Source: a virus. Taken from it: a stretch of DNA of 64,000 bases. A program made the position numbers and the translations under genes. Positions 6,975-14,939 of the stretch are shown piece by piece. Position 1 is the first letter of the stretch. The number at the start of each line of letters is the position of its first letter. Location: positions 1 to 64,000 of the IMG/VR virus record IMGVR_UViG_3300007609_000003. One strand, written 5' to 3'. The notes below the pieces were generated by a model. That model did not search any database, was not told the origin of the DNA, and saw only the letters and a program-made list of their open reading frames with translations.

Positions 6975-7559
6975 ATGGATAATCTAAAGAATTTGACAAA
7001 GACTGAACATCGCAATGCGGAGAGAACTGCGTTTATGAGTCGGTTGATTAAAAAGAATATTACTCCTGAGCAATACTACGTCTACATAAAGAACCAAGCA
7101 TATGTATACTCTGTCCTTGAGCACTACGCCGATATACTTGGTATATTTGACGGGGATATGATAAACTTAAAAAGATCCGTTCCTTTGTTTGAAGACTGCT
7201 TGGATATGGAAATTAAAAGACAGTTTGCGAATGCTCCTATCCTTTCAGCATCAAAGAAATATGTAGACTATATAAAAGAGATACAAAAGGATAAGGATAG
7301 ACTCTTTGCTCATATATACGTAAGACATATGGGAGATCTATCAGGTGGGCAGATCATTAAGAAACTAATCCCCGGGCCAACAAATCTTTACGAGTTTGAA
7401 GGCGATACGGAAGATCTAAAGAATAAGATACGAGAAAAATTACATGATGGGCTTGTTGATGAAGCTAAAGTTTGTTTCACTATGGTTCAAAACTTTTTAG
7501 AAGAATTGGAACAGTACTTTAATGGAACAGACACCGAAGCTGTGGAAGCGACTCAATGA
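6975..7559 (+). CDS. ho1: Heme oxygenase
   Basis: 194 residues. Heme oxygenase opens heme to biliverdin, CO and iron. The proximal His lies in TEHRNAER (His12), and the distal helix shows HMGDLSGGQIIKK (GDLSGGQ at 120-126), whose Gly residues contact heme oxygen in this family. Length is a little shorter than typical plastid-type enzymes (about 240). An AAAGGTGG ribosome site precedes ATG 6975. The gene overlaps the bilin reductase by 38 bases, a strong sign that biliverdin is handed to it. Family assignment is confident. Confidence 0.92.
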   Translation: MDNLKNLTKTEHRNAERTAFMSRLIKKNITPEQYYVYIKNQAYVYSVLEHYADILGIFDGDMINLKRSVPLFEDCLDMEIKRQFANAPILSASKKYVDYIKEIQKDKDRLFAHIYVRHMGDLSGGQIIKKLIPGPTNLYEFEGDTEDLKNKIREKLHDGLVDEAKVCFTMVQNFLEELEQYFNGTDTEAVEATQ

Positions 7560-8211
7560 ATACGCTGACTACATAGAAAAGAGGTTTGACGAAACGTTCG
7601 AGCGTTTTGAAGAACCTCGAATGAACGATCTTAAATTTGAAAATTGGAACGATACATTCTGGCGGTCGGATGTTATTCGTAAGTGCCACCTAAAGACCAT
7701 TGCACCCAATGATAATAAAGGTCTTTGGCTAATGCACATAAACGTATTTCCGAAAGAAGGTATTGAGTTACCTATCCTTGGCTTTGATATCGTCGCCGGT
7801 CCTAAAAAGATCACAGGATCCTTTATGGATTTTAGTCCCTTATATGGCTTTCCACATCCGTACTCCGAATACATGGAGATCGCCGTTGACGGTTTGGAAT
7901 GGAATAAACCACGCGAACTTCCAGATTGGGCAAAGGAGATCTTTTCTGGAGATATGATCGCGGTCGGCAACATCAATACCGAAAACGAATTAGACCAGTT
8001 TATTCATACCACTTCGCATCTTTTAGATCATTATCTGTATAATTTAAAAGAAAACGCATTTGAGTCTGGTCGTGATACGAAGATCCTATTGAATAGGTAT
8101 TGCCAAAACCAAAAGATGAACCCTCATCTGCATAGATCCATTCTTGCGATGGGTATATCAGAACAAGACAAAGATAAGTACGTTAATGAAATTCTGTTCG
8201 AAGAGATATGA
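7522..8211 (+). CDS. pcyX: Ferredoxin-dependent bilin reductase (PcyX/PcyA/PebS family)
   Basis: 229 residues. These enzymes reduce biliverdin with electrons from ferredoxin to phycobilins. The family block runs from MHINVFPK (about 71-78) through LPILGFDIVAGPKKITG to FMDFSPLYGFPHPYS; the Asp in MDFSP (about residue 103) matches the conserved catalytic Asp. No phycobiliprotein gene is seen here. The combination of heme oxygenase and an FDBR in a non-cyanobacterial T4-like phage fits the PcyX type described from uncultured marine viruses, reported to make phycoerythrobilin. The subtype is inference: PcyX, PebS and PcyA cannot be separated by eye. Start ATG 7522 lies inside the heme oxygenase gene. 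Confidence 0.85.
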   Translation: MEQTPKLWKRLNEYADYIEKRFDETFERFEEPRMNDLKFENWNDTFWRSDVIRKCHLKTIAPNDNKGLWLMHINVFPKEGIELPILGFDIVAGPKKITGSFMDFSPLYGFPHPYSEYMEIAVDGLEWNKPRELPDWAKEIFSGDMIAVGNINTENELDQFIHTTSHLLDHYLYNLKENAFESGRDTKILLNRYCQNQKMNPHLHRSILAMGISEQDKDKYVNEILFEEI

Positions 8212-8390
8212 ATTTAACAAAAAAACAGTTGACATTTATGCATTGTTGTAATAATATTAATATTATCAAAAGCGAAACGGTTTTAAATCTTTCAGGACAC
8301 GATTACCGAGTCGTTATATACCACTGCGATAGTTGCGGGAGTAAAAAAGAAACTTCTCACATCAAACATATAAAGGAAACAAAATGTTAG
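8208..8390 (+). CDS. Small Cys/His-rich protein, possible zinc binder
   Basis: 60 residues with CC near residue 13, HCDSC at about 39-43 and a final Cys, plus several His. ATG 8208 overlaps the reductase stop, and the end overlaps the next start, so it sits in the operon. A TTGACA occurs inside it (8230s) but without a good -10. A zinc-knuckle role is possible; nothing more can be said. Confidence 0.55.
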   Translation: MNLTKKQLTFMHCCNNINIIKSETVLNLSGHDYRVVIYHCDSCGSKKETSHIKHIKETKC

Positions 8391-8584
8391 TAAACCAATT
8401 CCTTAAAGAAAAGGCAGGAAAGACTCTACGCGCAGAAATTCATTCTGATGTAGACGGATATAATGTAAAATATTTTATCAATGAAACAATGCAGACTCAG
8501 AAAACATTTGCAGGACAGAGCATCCAAAAGGTTGAGTCTCAGGCTCAGAATTGGATCGATTCAATTGGAGTTTTAAACGGATAA
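8384..8584 (+). CDS. Hypothetical small protein
   Basis: 66 residues, mixed alpha/beta by composition, no motif. AAGGAAAC ribosome site before ATG 8384; TAATG overlap with gp33 at its end. Co-transcription with the bilin and gp33/gp59 genes is clear from spacing. Confidence 0.6.
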   Translation: MLVNQFLKEKAGKTLRAEIHSDVDGYNVKYFINETMQTQKTFAGQSIQKVESQAQNWIDSIGVLNG

Positions 8585-8817
8585 TGATTGAAACTCGAAC
8601 ACCAGAAAAGATACACATGGCGATCGCCGATAAATTAAAGAACGGCGCAACCTACATCGATGCATTGGTGGACTATGCAAAAGAAAACAACCTTGAGATT
8701 GAAACTGTTGCGAATATTGTAAAGAAGTCTTCCATCATTAAGGAAAAGATCCGTTCCGAGGCCGTTGAAATGAGACTAGTGAAAAAGGAAAACGATGACG
8801 TCACTGAACTATGCTAA
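8584..8817 (+). CDS. 33: Late-transcription coactivator, gp33-like
   Basis: 77 residues from ATG 8584 (TAATG overlap with the previous stop; the frame is open further upstream but unsupported). gp33 bridges RNA polymerase and the sliding clamp at T4 late promoters. The body, with YIDALVDYAKENNLEIETVA followed by a Lys-rich helix and an acidic C-terminus ending ELC, matches the short gp33 proteins I know from marine T4-like phages, and the order 33-59-32 is the T4 order. The numerous TATAAATA boxes in this window need such a factor. It overlaps gp59 by 23 bases. Confidence 0.72.
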   Translation: MIETRTPEKIHMAIADKLKNGATYIDALVDYAKENNLEIETVANIVKKSSIIKEKIRSEAVEMRLVKKENDDVTELC

Positions 8818-9391
8818 CGAAGCTTCGTTTCGAGTCTATGTAAATTACCTCGCCCTCAAGAAACATTTTGATACAGACGGTTACGACTATCATAAATATA
8901 ACGGTAAGATCCGCGCCTCCTTTGATAAGTTCCAAACTCGAAACGACGCATTCTTTTTCTATAAACTATCAAAGAAAGAAAATCCACTTAAGATTCTTAT
9001 CGCTAATCTCGTTAGGAATCCTAAGGCTTGGATACGTGAGATAGTCGAAGAGCGTGGAGAAGAAGTCTATAACGAATGGGAAAAGAAGATGGACTCCTTG
9101 TCCTATTCGTATAAATCGGACCTAAAGAAGCTTAAGGATAACTATCACGACAATCTATCCGTCACTGATGGGCAACATCCATATCTTATGACCATGTACT
9201 TTCAAAAAGAGATCTCGCTCGAAACATTTACGATACTCTCAAAGATTTCCAATGTTTATGACTATTGGGATGAAAAAGTAGTTGACAAATTCGTCGCGCG
9301 TGATATAATAAGGTTATCTAAGAAGTACTATCCATTCTTAGAGATCGACCAAAAAAAGTTTTCAACAATTACTAAGGAATACTTTTTCTGA
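8795..9391 (+). CDS. 59: Replicative helicase loader gp59
   Basis: 198 residues, close to the 217 of T4 gp59. gp59 loads gp41 helicase on gp32-coated forks. The diagnostic segment KFQTRNDAFFFYKLSKK is present near residues 49-65, followed by the helical C-terminal domain. Location between gp33 and gp32 is as in T4. Start ATG 8795 lies inside gp33. A strong promoter for gp32 is embedded in its 3' part (9282-9309). Confidence 0.9.
   Translation: MTSLNYANEASFRVYVNYLALKKHFDTDGYDYHKYNGKIRASFDKFQTRNDAFFFYKLSKKENPLKILIANLVRNPKAWIREIVEERGEEVYNEWEKKMDSLSYSYKSDLKKLKDNYHDNLSVTDGQHPYLMTMYFQKEISLETFTILSKISNVYDYWDEKVVDKFVARDIIRLSKKYYPFLEIDQKKFSTITKEYFF
9282..9309 (+). promoter_or_regulatory. Promoter embedded in gp59, reading toward gp32
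   Basis: TTGACA (9282-9287), 16-base spacer, TATAAT (9304-9309), inside the gp59 coding region. Together with the late box at 9393 it would give gp32 both an early and a late transcript. Confidence 0.6.
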
Positions 9392-9392
9392 G

Positions 9393-9400
9393 TATAAATA
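9393..9400 (+). promoter_or_regulatory. Late promoter TATAAATA and gp32 leader
   Basis: Perfect late box 75 bases before the gp32 start. The leader carries a small hairpin GTCAG-GCAAT-CTGAC (9405-9419) followed by A/T-rich, little-structured RNA. T4 gp32 represses its own translation by binding such a leader; a similar control here is inference. Confidence 0.72.
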
Positions 9401-9474
9401 GATGGTCAGGCAATCTGACATATACATCGCAATATAAACAATCGCTATATACAGCAAAATCAGGAGATACAAAT

Positions 9475-10413
9475 ATGACAATGTCATTCGATGCACTCAA
9501 AAAGAACCGTTCATCTTCACTCGATAAGTTGAACACTCAGCTCTCGCAGATCGCAACAAAGAGCTACTCAGATCCCAACGAAGGTAAATTTTGGAAACCA
9601 ACCCGTGATAAGGCAGGTAACGGCTTCGCCATCATTCGCTTTCTTCCTCCATCACAGGGAGAAGAAATGCCATTCGTCCGACTCTGGGACCACGGATTTC
9701 AAGGTCCAACCGGTCTGTGGTATATCGAGAACTCACTCACAACCATCGGAAAGGATGACCCAGTTTCAGAATTTAACTCCAAGCTCTGGAACAGTGGTGT
9801 CGATGCGGATAAAGAACAAGCTCGTAAACAGAAACGCCGCCTTAAATACGTATCGAACATCTACGTAGTCAAGGACAGTGGCAATCCTGAGAACGACGGC
9901 AAAGTCTTTATGTATCAGTTTGGTAAGAAGATCTTTGATAAACTCAACGATCTGATGAACCCGTCCTTTGAAGATGAAAACCCAGTCAACCCGTTTGACT
10001 TTTGGGAAGGCGCAAACTTCCGTTTGAAGATCCGGCAGTTCGAAGGTTACCCAAACTACGACAAGTCAGAGTTCGATGGTCCATCCCCACTCTTTGAGGA
10101 TGATGATAAACTCGAAGGAGTCTGGAAACAGCAGCACGCACTCCAAGAACTCGTTGACGAAAAGAACTTCAAATCCTATGGAGATCTTAAAGCAAAATTG
10201 TATCGCGTTCTAAATCTAACTGGTGACTCTCCACTGTCAACAAGCACAGCAGAAGATGAAACGGATAACGAGCTCGATATGAGCAAGTTCGGAAAGAGCG
10301 ACGACGCACCTACGATGAAAGAAGAAACATCTTCACCACAAACATCGCAGTCTGATGATATCAGTGACGACGATGAAGATCTTGCAATGTTTAGAGACCT
10401 CGTTAAAGGTTAA
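9475..10413 (+). CDS. 32: Single-stranded DNA-binding protein gp32
   Basis: 312 residues, near the 301 of T4. The core shows FWKPTRDKAGNGFAIIRFLP, VRLWDHGFQGPTG and WYIENSLTT, and the C-terminus is strongly acidic (DDISDDDEDLAMFRDLVKG), the part that contacts other replication proteins. The zinc-binding Cys residues of T4 gp32 are absent; the whole protein has no Cys. An AGGAG site precedes ATG 9475. It is followed by a terminator, so gp32 can be expressed as a single-gene unit. Confidence 0.94.
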   Translation: MTMSFDALKKNRSSSLDKLNTQLSQIATKSYSDPNEGKFWKPTRDKAGNGFAIIRFLPPSQGEEMPFVRLWDHGFQGPTGLWYIENSLTTIGKDDPVSEFNSKLWNSGVDADKEQARKQKRRLKYVSNIYVVKDSGNPENDGKVFMYQFGKKIFDKLNDLMNPSFEDENPVNPFDFWEGANFRLKIRQFEGYPNYDKSEFDGPSPLFEDDDKLEGVWKQQHALQELVDEKNFKSYGDLKAKLYRVLNLTGDSPLSTSTAEDETDNELDMSKFGKSDDAPTMKEETSSPQTSQSDDISDDDEDLAMFRDLVKG

Positions 10414-10419
10414 TAATGA

Positions 10420-10443
10420 GAAGGGGCTTCGGCCCCTTCTTCT
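10420..10443 (+). terminator. Terminator after gp32
   Basis: An 8-bp perfect stem GAAGGGGC/GCCCCTTC closed by the very stable TTCG loop, then TTCT. The T-tract is short, so some read-through into the uvsX operon is likely. Confidence 0.8.
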
Positions 10444-10458
10444 ATCCAGGAGGTAAAC

Positions 10459-10785
10459 ATGGCTAACAAAACATACGAAGAAGTTTTGGATTTCGACTTT
10501 GGATTTACTTTTATAGACGAAGAGCTGCAAGAAAAAGAACTTGCGGCTGAAGAAACTATTCAACAGGTAAGTTCTGAAAAACAAACGCTTGAGGACCAAC
10601 TTACTGATGCTAAAGTAGCAGCAGATGATCTAGAATATAGATTGGAACTTCTATATAAATCAATCGTTCCGTTCCTCAACAATCTTTGTAAGAATCCAGA
10701 CAAATCAACAATCTATTGGCCCGACCGAGTTTCTAAAATTGAATCTTATCGGGATAAACTGCTTTCAATCGTAGAGGGAAAATAA
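10459..10785 (+). CDS. Coiled-coil protein upstream of uvsX
   Basis: 108 residues. Begins with the acidic/aromatic block EEVLDFDFGFTFIDEE, then a coiled coil (about 30-75), then a short tail. A perfect AGGAGG site precedes ATG 10459, implying high expression. From memory a similar protein precedes uvsX in marine T4-like phages. It may bind UvsX or gp32; no function is established here. Confidence 0.7.
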   Translation: MANKTYEEVLDFDFGFTFIDEELQEKELAAEETIQQVSSEKQTLEDQLTDAKVAADDLEYRLELLYKSIVPFLNNLCKNPDKSTIYWPDRVSKIESYRDKLLSIVEGK

Positions 10786-10786
10786 T

Positions 10787-11878
10787 ATGAGTCTACTCGA
10801 CAAACTCGTGAAAAATAGTACTATCAAAATGACGGCTCAGTTAAACGAGTCAAAGGTATTTGGTAAAAAGGAAATGGCTACAACTCCAGTTCCTATGGTG
10901 AACGTGGCTCTATCAGGAGATATCGACGGCGGCCTGTCGCCAGGTCTCTTGGTTCTTGCTGGTCCATCGAAACACTTTAAATCAGCATTCGCCCTTCTTA
11001 CTGCTGCAGCATATATGAAGAAGTACGACGACGCTGTCCTACTCTTTTATGATTCTGAGTTCGGTACTCCTCAAGCTTATTTTGAAACCTTTGGTATCGA
11101 CATGGATCGCGTAGTTCATACTCCGATTACAAACGTTGAAGAACTTAAGTTTGATATTGCAAACCAGCTTAACTCTATTGATAAGAAAGATCACGTCTGT
11201 ATTATTATCGACTCGGTTGGTAACCTTGCTTCAAAGAAAGAAGTTGAGGATGCAATGAACGAAAAATCAGTTGCTGATATGTCTCGCGCAAAGGCTCTGA
11301 AATCGTTGTTCCGTATCGTAACACCACACCTCAACCTAAAAGACATTCCGCTGATTGCTGTTAACCACACATATCAAGAGATCGGCCTGTTTCCAAAGGC
11401 TATCGTATCGGGCGGTACTGGCATCTATTATTCAGCTGATGCTATTTGGATTGTTGGTCGCCAACAGGATAAAGTTGGCACTGAGATCCAAGGTTATCAC
11501 TTTGTTATTAACATTGAAAAATCTCGACACGTCAAGGAAAAGTCCAAGATTCCAATCTCAGTATCTTGGGAAGGTGGTATCGTAAAATGGTCAGGTCTAA
11601 TGGACGTTGCTGAAAAAGGTGGATACCTTCGTAAGCCAAAGGTTGGTTGGTATGAAGCTGTGGATCCATCGACTGGCGAGATCATTTCTGAAAAACTAAT
11701 GCGAGCTAAAGAAGTAAATGATAACGGTGATTTCTGGAAAATGATGTTTGAAAAAACAGACTTTAAAGAATTCATTCGTCGTAACTTTACAATTGGCGCA
11801 TCTGGCAGTATTATGCGAGAAGATGATGATGTTACAGATATTGAAGAAATCGAAGAAATGGACGCGGTCGAAGAATAA
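10787..11878 (+). CDS. uvsX: UvsX recombinase (RecA family)
   Basis: 363 residues. UvsX pairs homologous DNA during recombination-dependent replication. The Walker A loop is GPSKHFKS (59-66), nearly identical to the T4 version. VCIIIDSVGNLA holds Walker B, and the C-terminus is acidic. One base separates it from the previous gene. A new promoter follows directly. Confidence 0.95.
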   Translation: MSLLDKLVKNSTIKMTAQLNESKVFGKKEMATTPVPMVNVALSGDIDGGLSPGLLVLAGPSKHFKSAFALLTAAAYMKKYDDAVLLFYDSEFGTPQAYFETFGIDMDRVVHTPITNVEELKFDIANQLNSIDKKDHVCIIIDSVGNLASKKEVEDAMNEKSVADMSRAKALKSLFRIVTPHLNLKDIPLIAVNHTYQEIGLFPKAIVSGGTGIYYSADAIWIVGRQQDKVGTEIQGYHFVINIEKSRHVKEKSKIPISVSWEGGIVKWSGLMDVAEKGGYLRKPKVGWYEAVDPSTGEIISEKLMRAKEVNDNGDFWKMMFEKTDFKEFIRRNFTIGASGSIMREDDDVTDIEEIEEMDAVEE

Positions 11879-11884
11879 TACCTA

Positions 11885-11913
11885 TTGACATTTCTACTAT
11901 ATAATGGTATATT
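11885..11913 (+). promoter_or_regulatory. Early-type promoter for gp41
   Basis: TTGACA (11885-11890), 17-base spacer, TATATT (11908-11913), 65 bases before the gp41 start. Confidence 0.75.
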
Positions 11914-11922
11914 GAAAGTAAC

Positions 11923-11953
11923 TGATGGCATTGATCTATGATTGGTGCCATCA
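11923..11953 (+). promoter_or_regulatory. Inverted repeat in the gp41 leader
   Basis: Perfect 8-bp arms TGATGGCA (11923-11930) and TGCCATCA (11946-11953) around a 15-base loop, starting about 10 bases after the -10 box. No T-run follows, so it is not a terminator. It could be a leader hairpin or a protein-binding site. Confidence 0.55.
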
Positions 11954-11977
11954 TTCATCTAATTATGGAACATCTGC

Positions 11978-13405
11978 ATGATTGAAAAAACAATTCTATC
12001 CAACCTCATATACAATGAAGATTACTGTCGCCGAGTATTTCCTTATATTAAGGAAGACTATTTTGATGACAATAGCCTTCGCAAGATATTTTCCACATAC
12101 TCGGAATATATGAATGAGTATAAAGAGCCTCCTTCTATCGAAGCTCTGAAGATCTCTATCGATAAACGCAAGGATCTAAACGAAAACGCGTATAAGGAAG
12201 TAACGACTCTAATTGATGAGTTAAAGACGGATGAGAATACGAACGAAACATTTCTTGTAGACGAAACTGAAAAGTTCTGTCAGAATAAAGATCTATATAA
12301 TTCAATACGTAAAGCTATTCTTATTCTTGACGGTCAAGACAAGGAGAACGATAAGGGAGCAATTCCTGGTATCCTCTCCGACTCTCTCGGTATTAGTTTC
12401 GATACTCATATCGGTCACGACTTTCTTGAGGACTATGAGTCTAGGCACGAATATTACCATCGTAAAGAAGAACGTATTCCATTCGACGTTGACATTCTAA
12501 ACACTATTACGAAGGGCGGCCTTCCTCGCAAATCCATGTCTGTTCTTTTGGCAACGACTGGCGGCGGTAAGTCTCTCGTTAAATGTCACATGGCAGCATC
12601 GAGTTTAATGCACGGCAAGAACGTTCTATATGTTACGATGGAATTAGCGGAGGAAGAAGTTGCTCGCCGTATCGATGCAAACATTATGGATATTACACTC
12701 GATGAAGTCAAGGAAGTTCCTCTTGATGTATTCGAAAAAAGAATGGATCGTTATAAGAGTAAGACTCCTGGCAAGTTGGTCATTAAAGAGTATCCAACCG
12801 GTTCTGCTCACTCTGGCCACTTCCGCCATCTTCTCAATGAAATGCGAATGAAAAAGAACTTCACTCCAGACATCGTCTTTATCGACTACTTAAACATCTG
12901 CGCGTCAGCAAGAGTAAAAGGCGCAGCTGCGGCAAACTCTTATACGCTCGTTAAATCAATCGCTGAAGAGATCCGTGGTCTTGCCATGGAATTCGACATT
13001 GCGATCGTTACATCCTCTCAGTTTAACCGAGATGGGTATGGAAACTCTGACGTAGATCTTACGAATACTTCTGAGTCTATGGGTATCACTCACACGGCCG
13101 ACTGTATCCTCGGTCTTATTACATCAGAAGAATTAGAGTCTCGAGGTCAAATTATGTTTAAACAACTTAAGAACCGTTGGGGAGATCTTGGCTACTATCG
13201 CAGGTTTGTTGTAGGTATCGAAAGAGCAAAGATGAAACTGTTTAACCTAGAAGAAAGAGCCCAGGACAATATTCAATCAGAGTCTTCAGGTGGTAAGGGT
13301 AGTAACGATTCCGGCCCTACGTTTGACAAGTCTTCATTTGGTGAACAATGGGATATGAGCCCAAAGAAAAAGAAGGGTCTATTTGAAGTGGGAGATCTGC
13401 AATGA
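11978..13405 (+). CDS. 41: Replicative DNA helicase gp41 (DnaB-like)
   Basis: 475 residues, like T4 gp41. Unwinds DNA 5'-3' at the fork with primase gp61. RecA-fold core with Walker A ATTGGGKS (192-199), LYVTMELAEEEVARR and VFIDYLN Walker B, and the DnaB-type motif TSSQFNRDG. The C-terminal tail is Ser/Lys-rich. The gene ends with a 4-base overlap to a small ORF. Confidence 0.95.
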   Translation: MIEKTILSNLIYNEDYCRRVFPYIKEDYFDDNSLRKIFSTYSEYMNEYKEPPSIEALKISIDKRKDLNENAYKEVTTLIDELKTDENTNETFLVDETEKFCQNKDLYNSIRKAILILDGQDKENDKGAIPGILSDSLGISFDTHIGHDFLEDYESRHEYYHRKEERIPFDVDILNTITKGGLPRKSMSVLLATTGGGKSLVKCHMAASSLMHGKNVLYVTMELAEEEVARRIDANIMDITLDEVKEVPLDVFEKRMDRYKSKTPGKLVIKEYPTGSAHSGHFRHLLNEMRMKKNFTPDIVFIDYLNICASARVKGAAAANSYTLVKSIAEEIRGLAMEFDIAIVTSSQFNRDGYGNSDVDLTNTSESMGITHTADCILGLITSEELESRGQIMFKQLKNRWGDLGYYRRFVVGIERAKMKLFNLEERAQDNIQSESSGGKGSNDSGPTFDKSSFGEQWDMSPKKKKGLFEVGDLQ

Positions 13406-13599
13406 GCTATTCAGTGAAGAAGAGTAAGGGTCAGTACGATATCTTGGAAAAAGAGAGTGGTACTCTAATTGAAATGCGATGTGATGAAAAGAACGCAAGG
13501 GATACGTGTAGAAAACTAAACCTAGGATCCGGTTTTGAGGGTTGGACACCAACATTTTTCTCAAAGAAACCGCCTCTTGTAAAGACTACTTGCTCTTAG
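13402..13599 (+). CDS. Small hypothetical protein downstream of gp41
   Basis: 65 residues, starts at an ATGA overlap with the gp41 stop. The pattern YDILEKESGTLIEMRCDEKNA looks like a small beta-hairpin plus helix domain. It contains two lone cysteines in the second half. No function assigned. Confidence 0.62.
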   Translation: MSYSVKKSKGQYDILEKESGTLIEMRCDEKNARDTCRKLNLGSGFEGWTPTFFSKKPPLVKTTCS

Positions 13600-13606
13600 A
13601 CAGTTT

Positions 13607-13614
13607 TATAAATA
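13607..13614 (+). promoter_or_regulatory. Late promoter TATAAATA
   Basis: Perfect box 27 bases before the next gene. It is flanked by short 5-bp arms TTAGA (13596-13600) and TCTAA (13617-13621), which may be chance. Confidence 0.78.
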
Positions 13615-13640
13615 GATCTAAACCAACGAGAGTATAGGTA

Positions 13641-14939
13641 ATGATTTCATTTAAAAAATATATGAAAGAGAATAATGAGATGCTTTTTGTATCACAGCAG
13701 GATCGAGCAAAGTTTGATGCTGCAATCAAACCATACGAATATACCGTAAAGAATGCAACCCAGAGAAAGACTGTCTTAATCGTTCGTGCGCAAACAAGTG
13801 AACGTGACAACGTAAAGAAAGACATCGAAGAAAAACTAAGTAATGCAAATATAGATTACGAAATGAGTAGCTCCGGCGGATCCGTCGGTTCGACTATCGT
13901 ATCCTTTGGACCACATAAGATCCAGATTACATACAAGCCTATTTCTGGCGGAATGGCTGAGACCACTCTCAACTCTACGATTACTGAGTTAGTTCCTTCT
14001 CTAGCATTTATGTCAAAACAAAAGTTCTCAAATGTAAACGATCTATACGATTTTGTTTCTCAAACATCAGGAAATAAGTACGGTGTATATGTAAACAGCA
14101 GGGATGCTGAAGCCGGTAAACAGTTCATCGAACAGATGCCAACTTCTTCTAAGTATAAAGAAAAGATGGAAAACGCGTTAGCTATCATAGATTATCTCAA
14201 TGATCTAAATAAGGATACTCCTATTCAACAGGTATTCTGGGGATATCGCGCAAAGCCTGCCGGTATACCTGCTTCTCACAAGGGTGACCTGTTTATTAAA
14301 TTTAAGAACGGTAATATGCTTGGTGTATCTCTTAAGGCAGGCGGAGAAAAGACGGCTGAACCTCAACTGAATACCTTTGTGAATAAGTTCTTTGACGACT
14401 TTGGTTATAAGAGAGAAAAGGATCTACTCAAATTAAATGTTTTCCGTCAGATACATTCTAAGCTTGCTCTTTCGAACGATTGGGAATCTAGACCAAAGAA
14501 GAGAGCTTCTCTGAACGTTATCTCAGAGTTTAAAAGAAAGAACCCGAGAGAATACGAAAAGCTCTACGATGACATGTTGGAAATGGTCCGCGACTCTCTT
14601 ATTCGGACTGTAGGAAAGAATAAAAATAAAACGCTTGAATACATAGAAAAGCAAGTACTCAAGAAGGACGATAACGTTCCTCTCGTAGTCGTAAAGGCGT
14701 TTGGCACAAAGTATAAGATGGTAACAGATGAAGATGACCTAGGAGCATTTCTTCCTCGAGTTAAAAACGTTCGTGCCTATGCGTCCCCTTCCTCAAAACA
14801 GAACTGGTTCATTGAGTTAAGCGCAAGTCCGCGTGAAAAAATAACTATGAATATGTCTGTACGCTCAAATAAGCCGCCACCCGAAAACAAGATCGCCCAG
14901 GGGTTTAATCTTGCTATCAAATTCAATGGGATTAAGTAA
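13641..14939 (+). CDS. Putative packaged nuclease-like protein with capsid-targeting N-terminus
   Basis: 432 residues. The start MISFKKYMKE resembles the capsid-targeting leader of T4 internal proteins (aromatic/basic, ending in Glu for cleavage by the gp21 protease). The middle has KGDLFIKF (Asp216) and GVSLKAGG (Ser230, Lys232), spaced like the D...(E/S)xK metal site of PD-(D/E)XK nucleases. The nuclease reading is an inference from that pattern. It is driven by the late box at 13607 and followed directly by another protein with the same leader, so both may ride in the head and enter the host with the DNA. Confidence 0.6.
   Translation: MISFKKYMKENNEMLFVSQQDRAKFDAAIKPYEYTVKNATQRKTVLIVRAQTSERDNVKKDIEEKLSNANIDYEMSSSGGSVGSTIVSFGPHKIQITYKPISGGMAETTLNSTITELVPSLAFMSKQKFSNVNDLYDFVSQTSGNKYGVYVNSRDAEAGKQFIEQMPTSSKYKEKMENALAIIDYLNDLNKDTPIQQVFWGYRAKPAGIPASHKGDLFIKFKNGNMLGVSLKAGGEKTAEPQLNTFVNKFFDDFGYKREKDLLKLNVFRQIHSKLALSNDWESRPKKRASLNVISEFKRKNPREYEKLYDDMLEMVRDSLIRTVGKNKNKTLEYIEKQVLKKDDNVPLVVVKAFGTKYKMVTDEDDLGAFLPRVKNVRAYASPSSKQNWFIELSASPREKITMNMSVRSNKPPPENKIAQGFNLAIKFNGIK

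Noticed and set aside
8225-8260. TTGACA inside the small Cys-rich gene as a promoter
   Set aside because: No acceptable -10 box at 16-18 bases.
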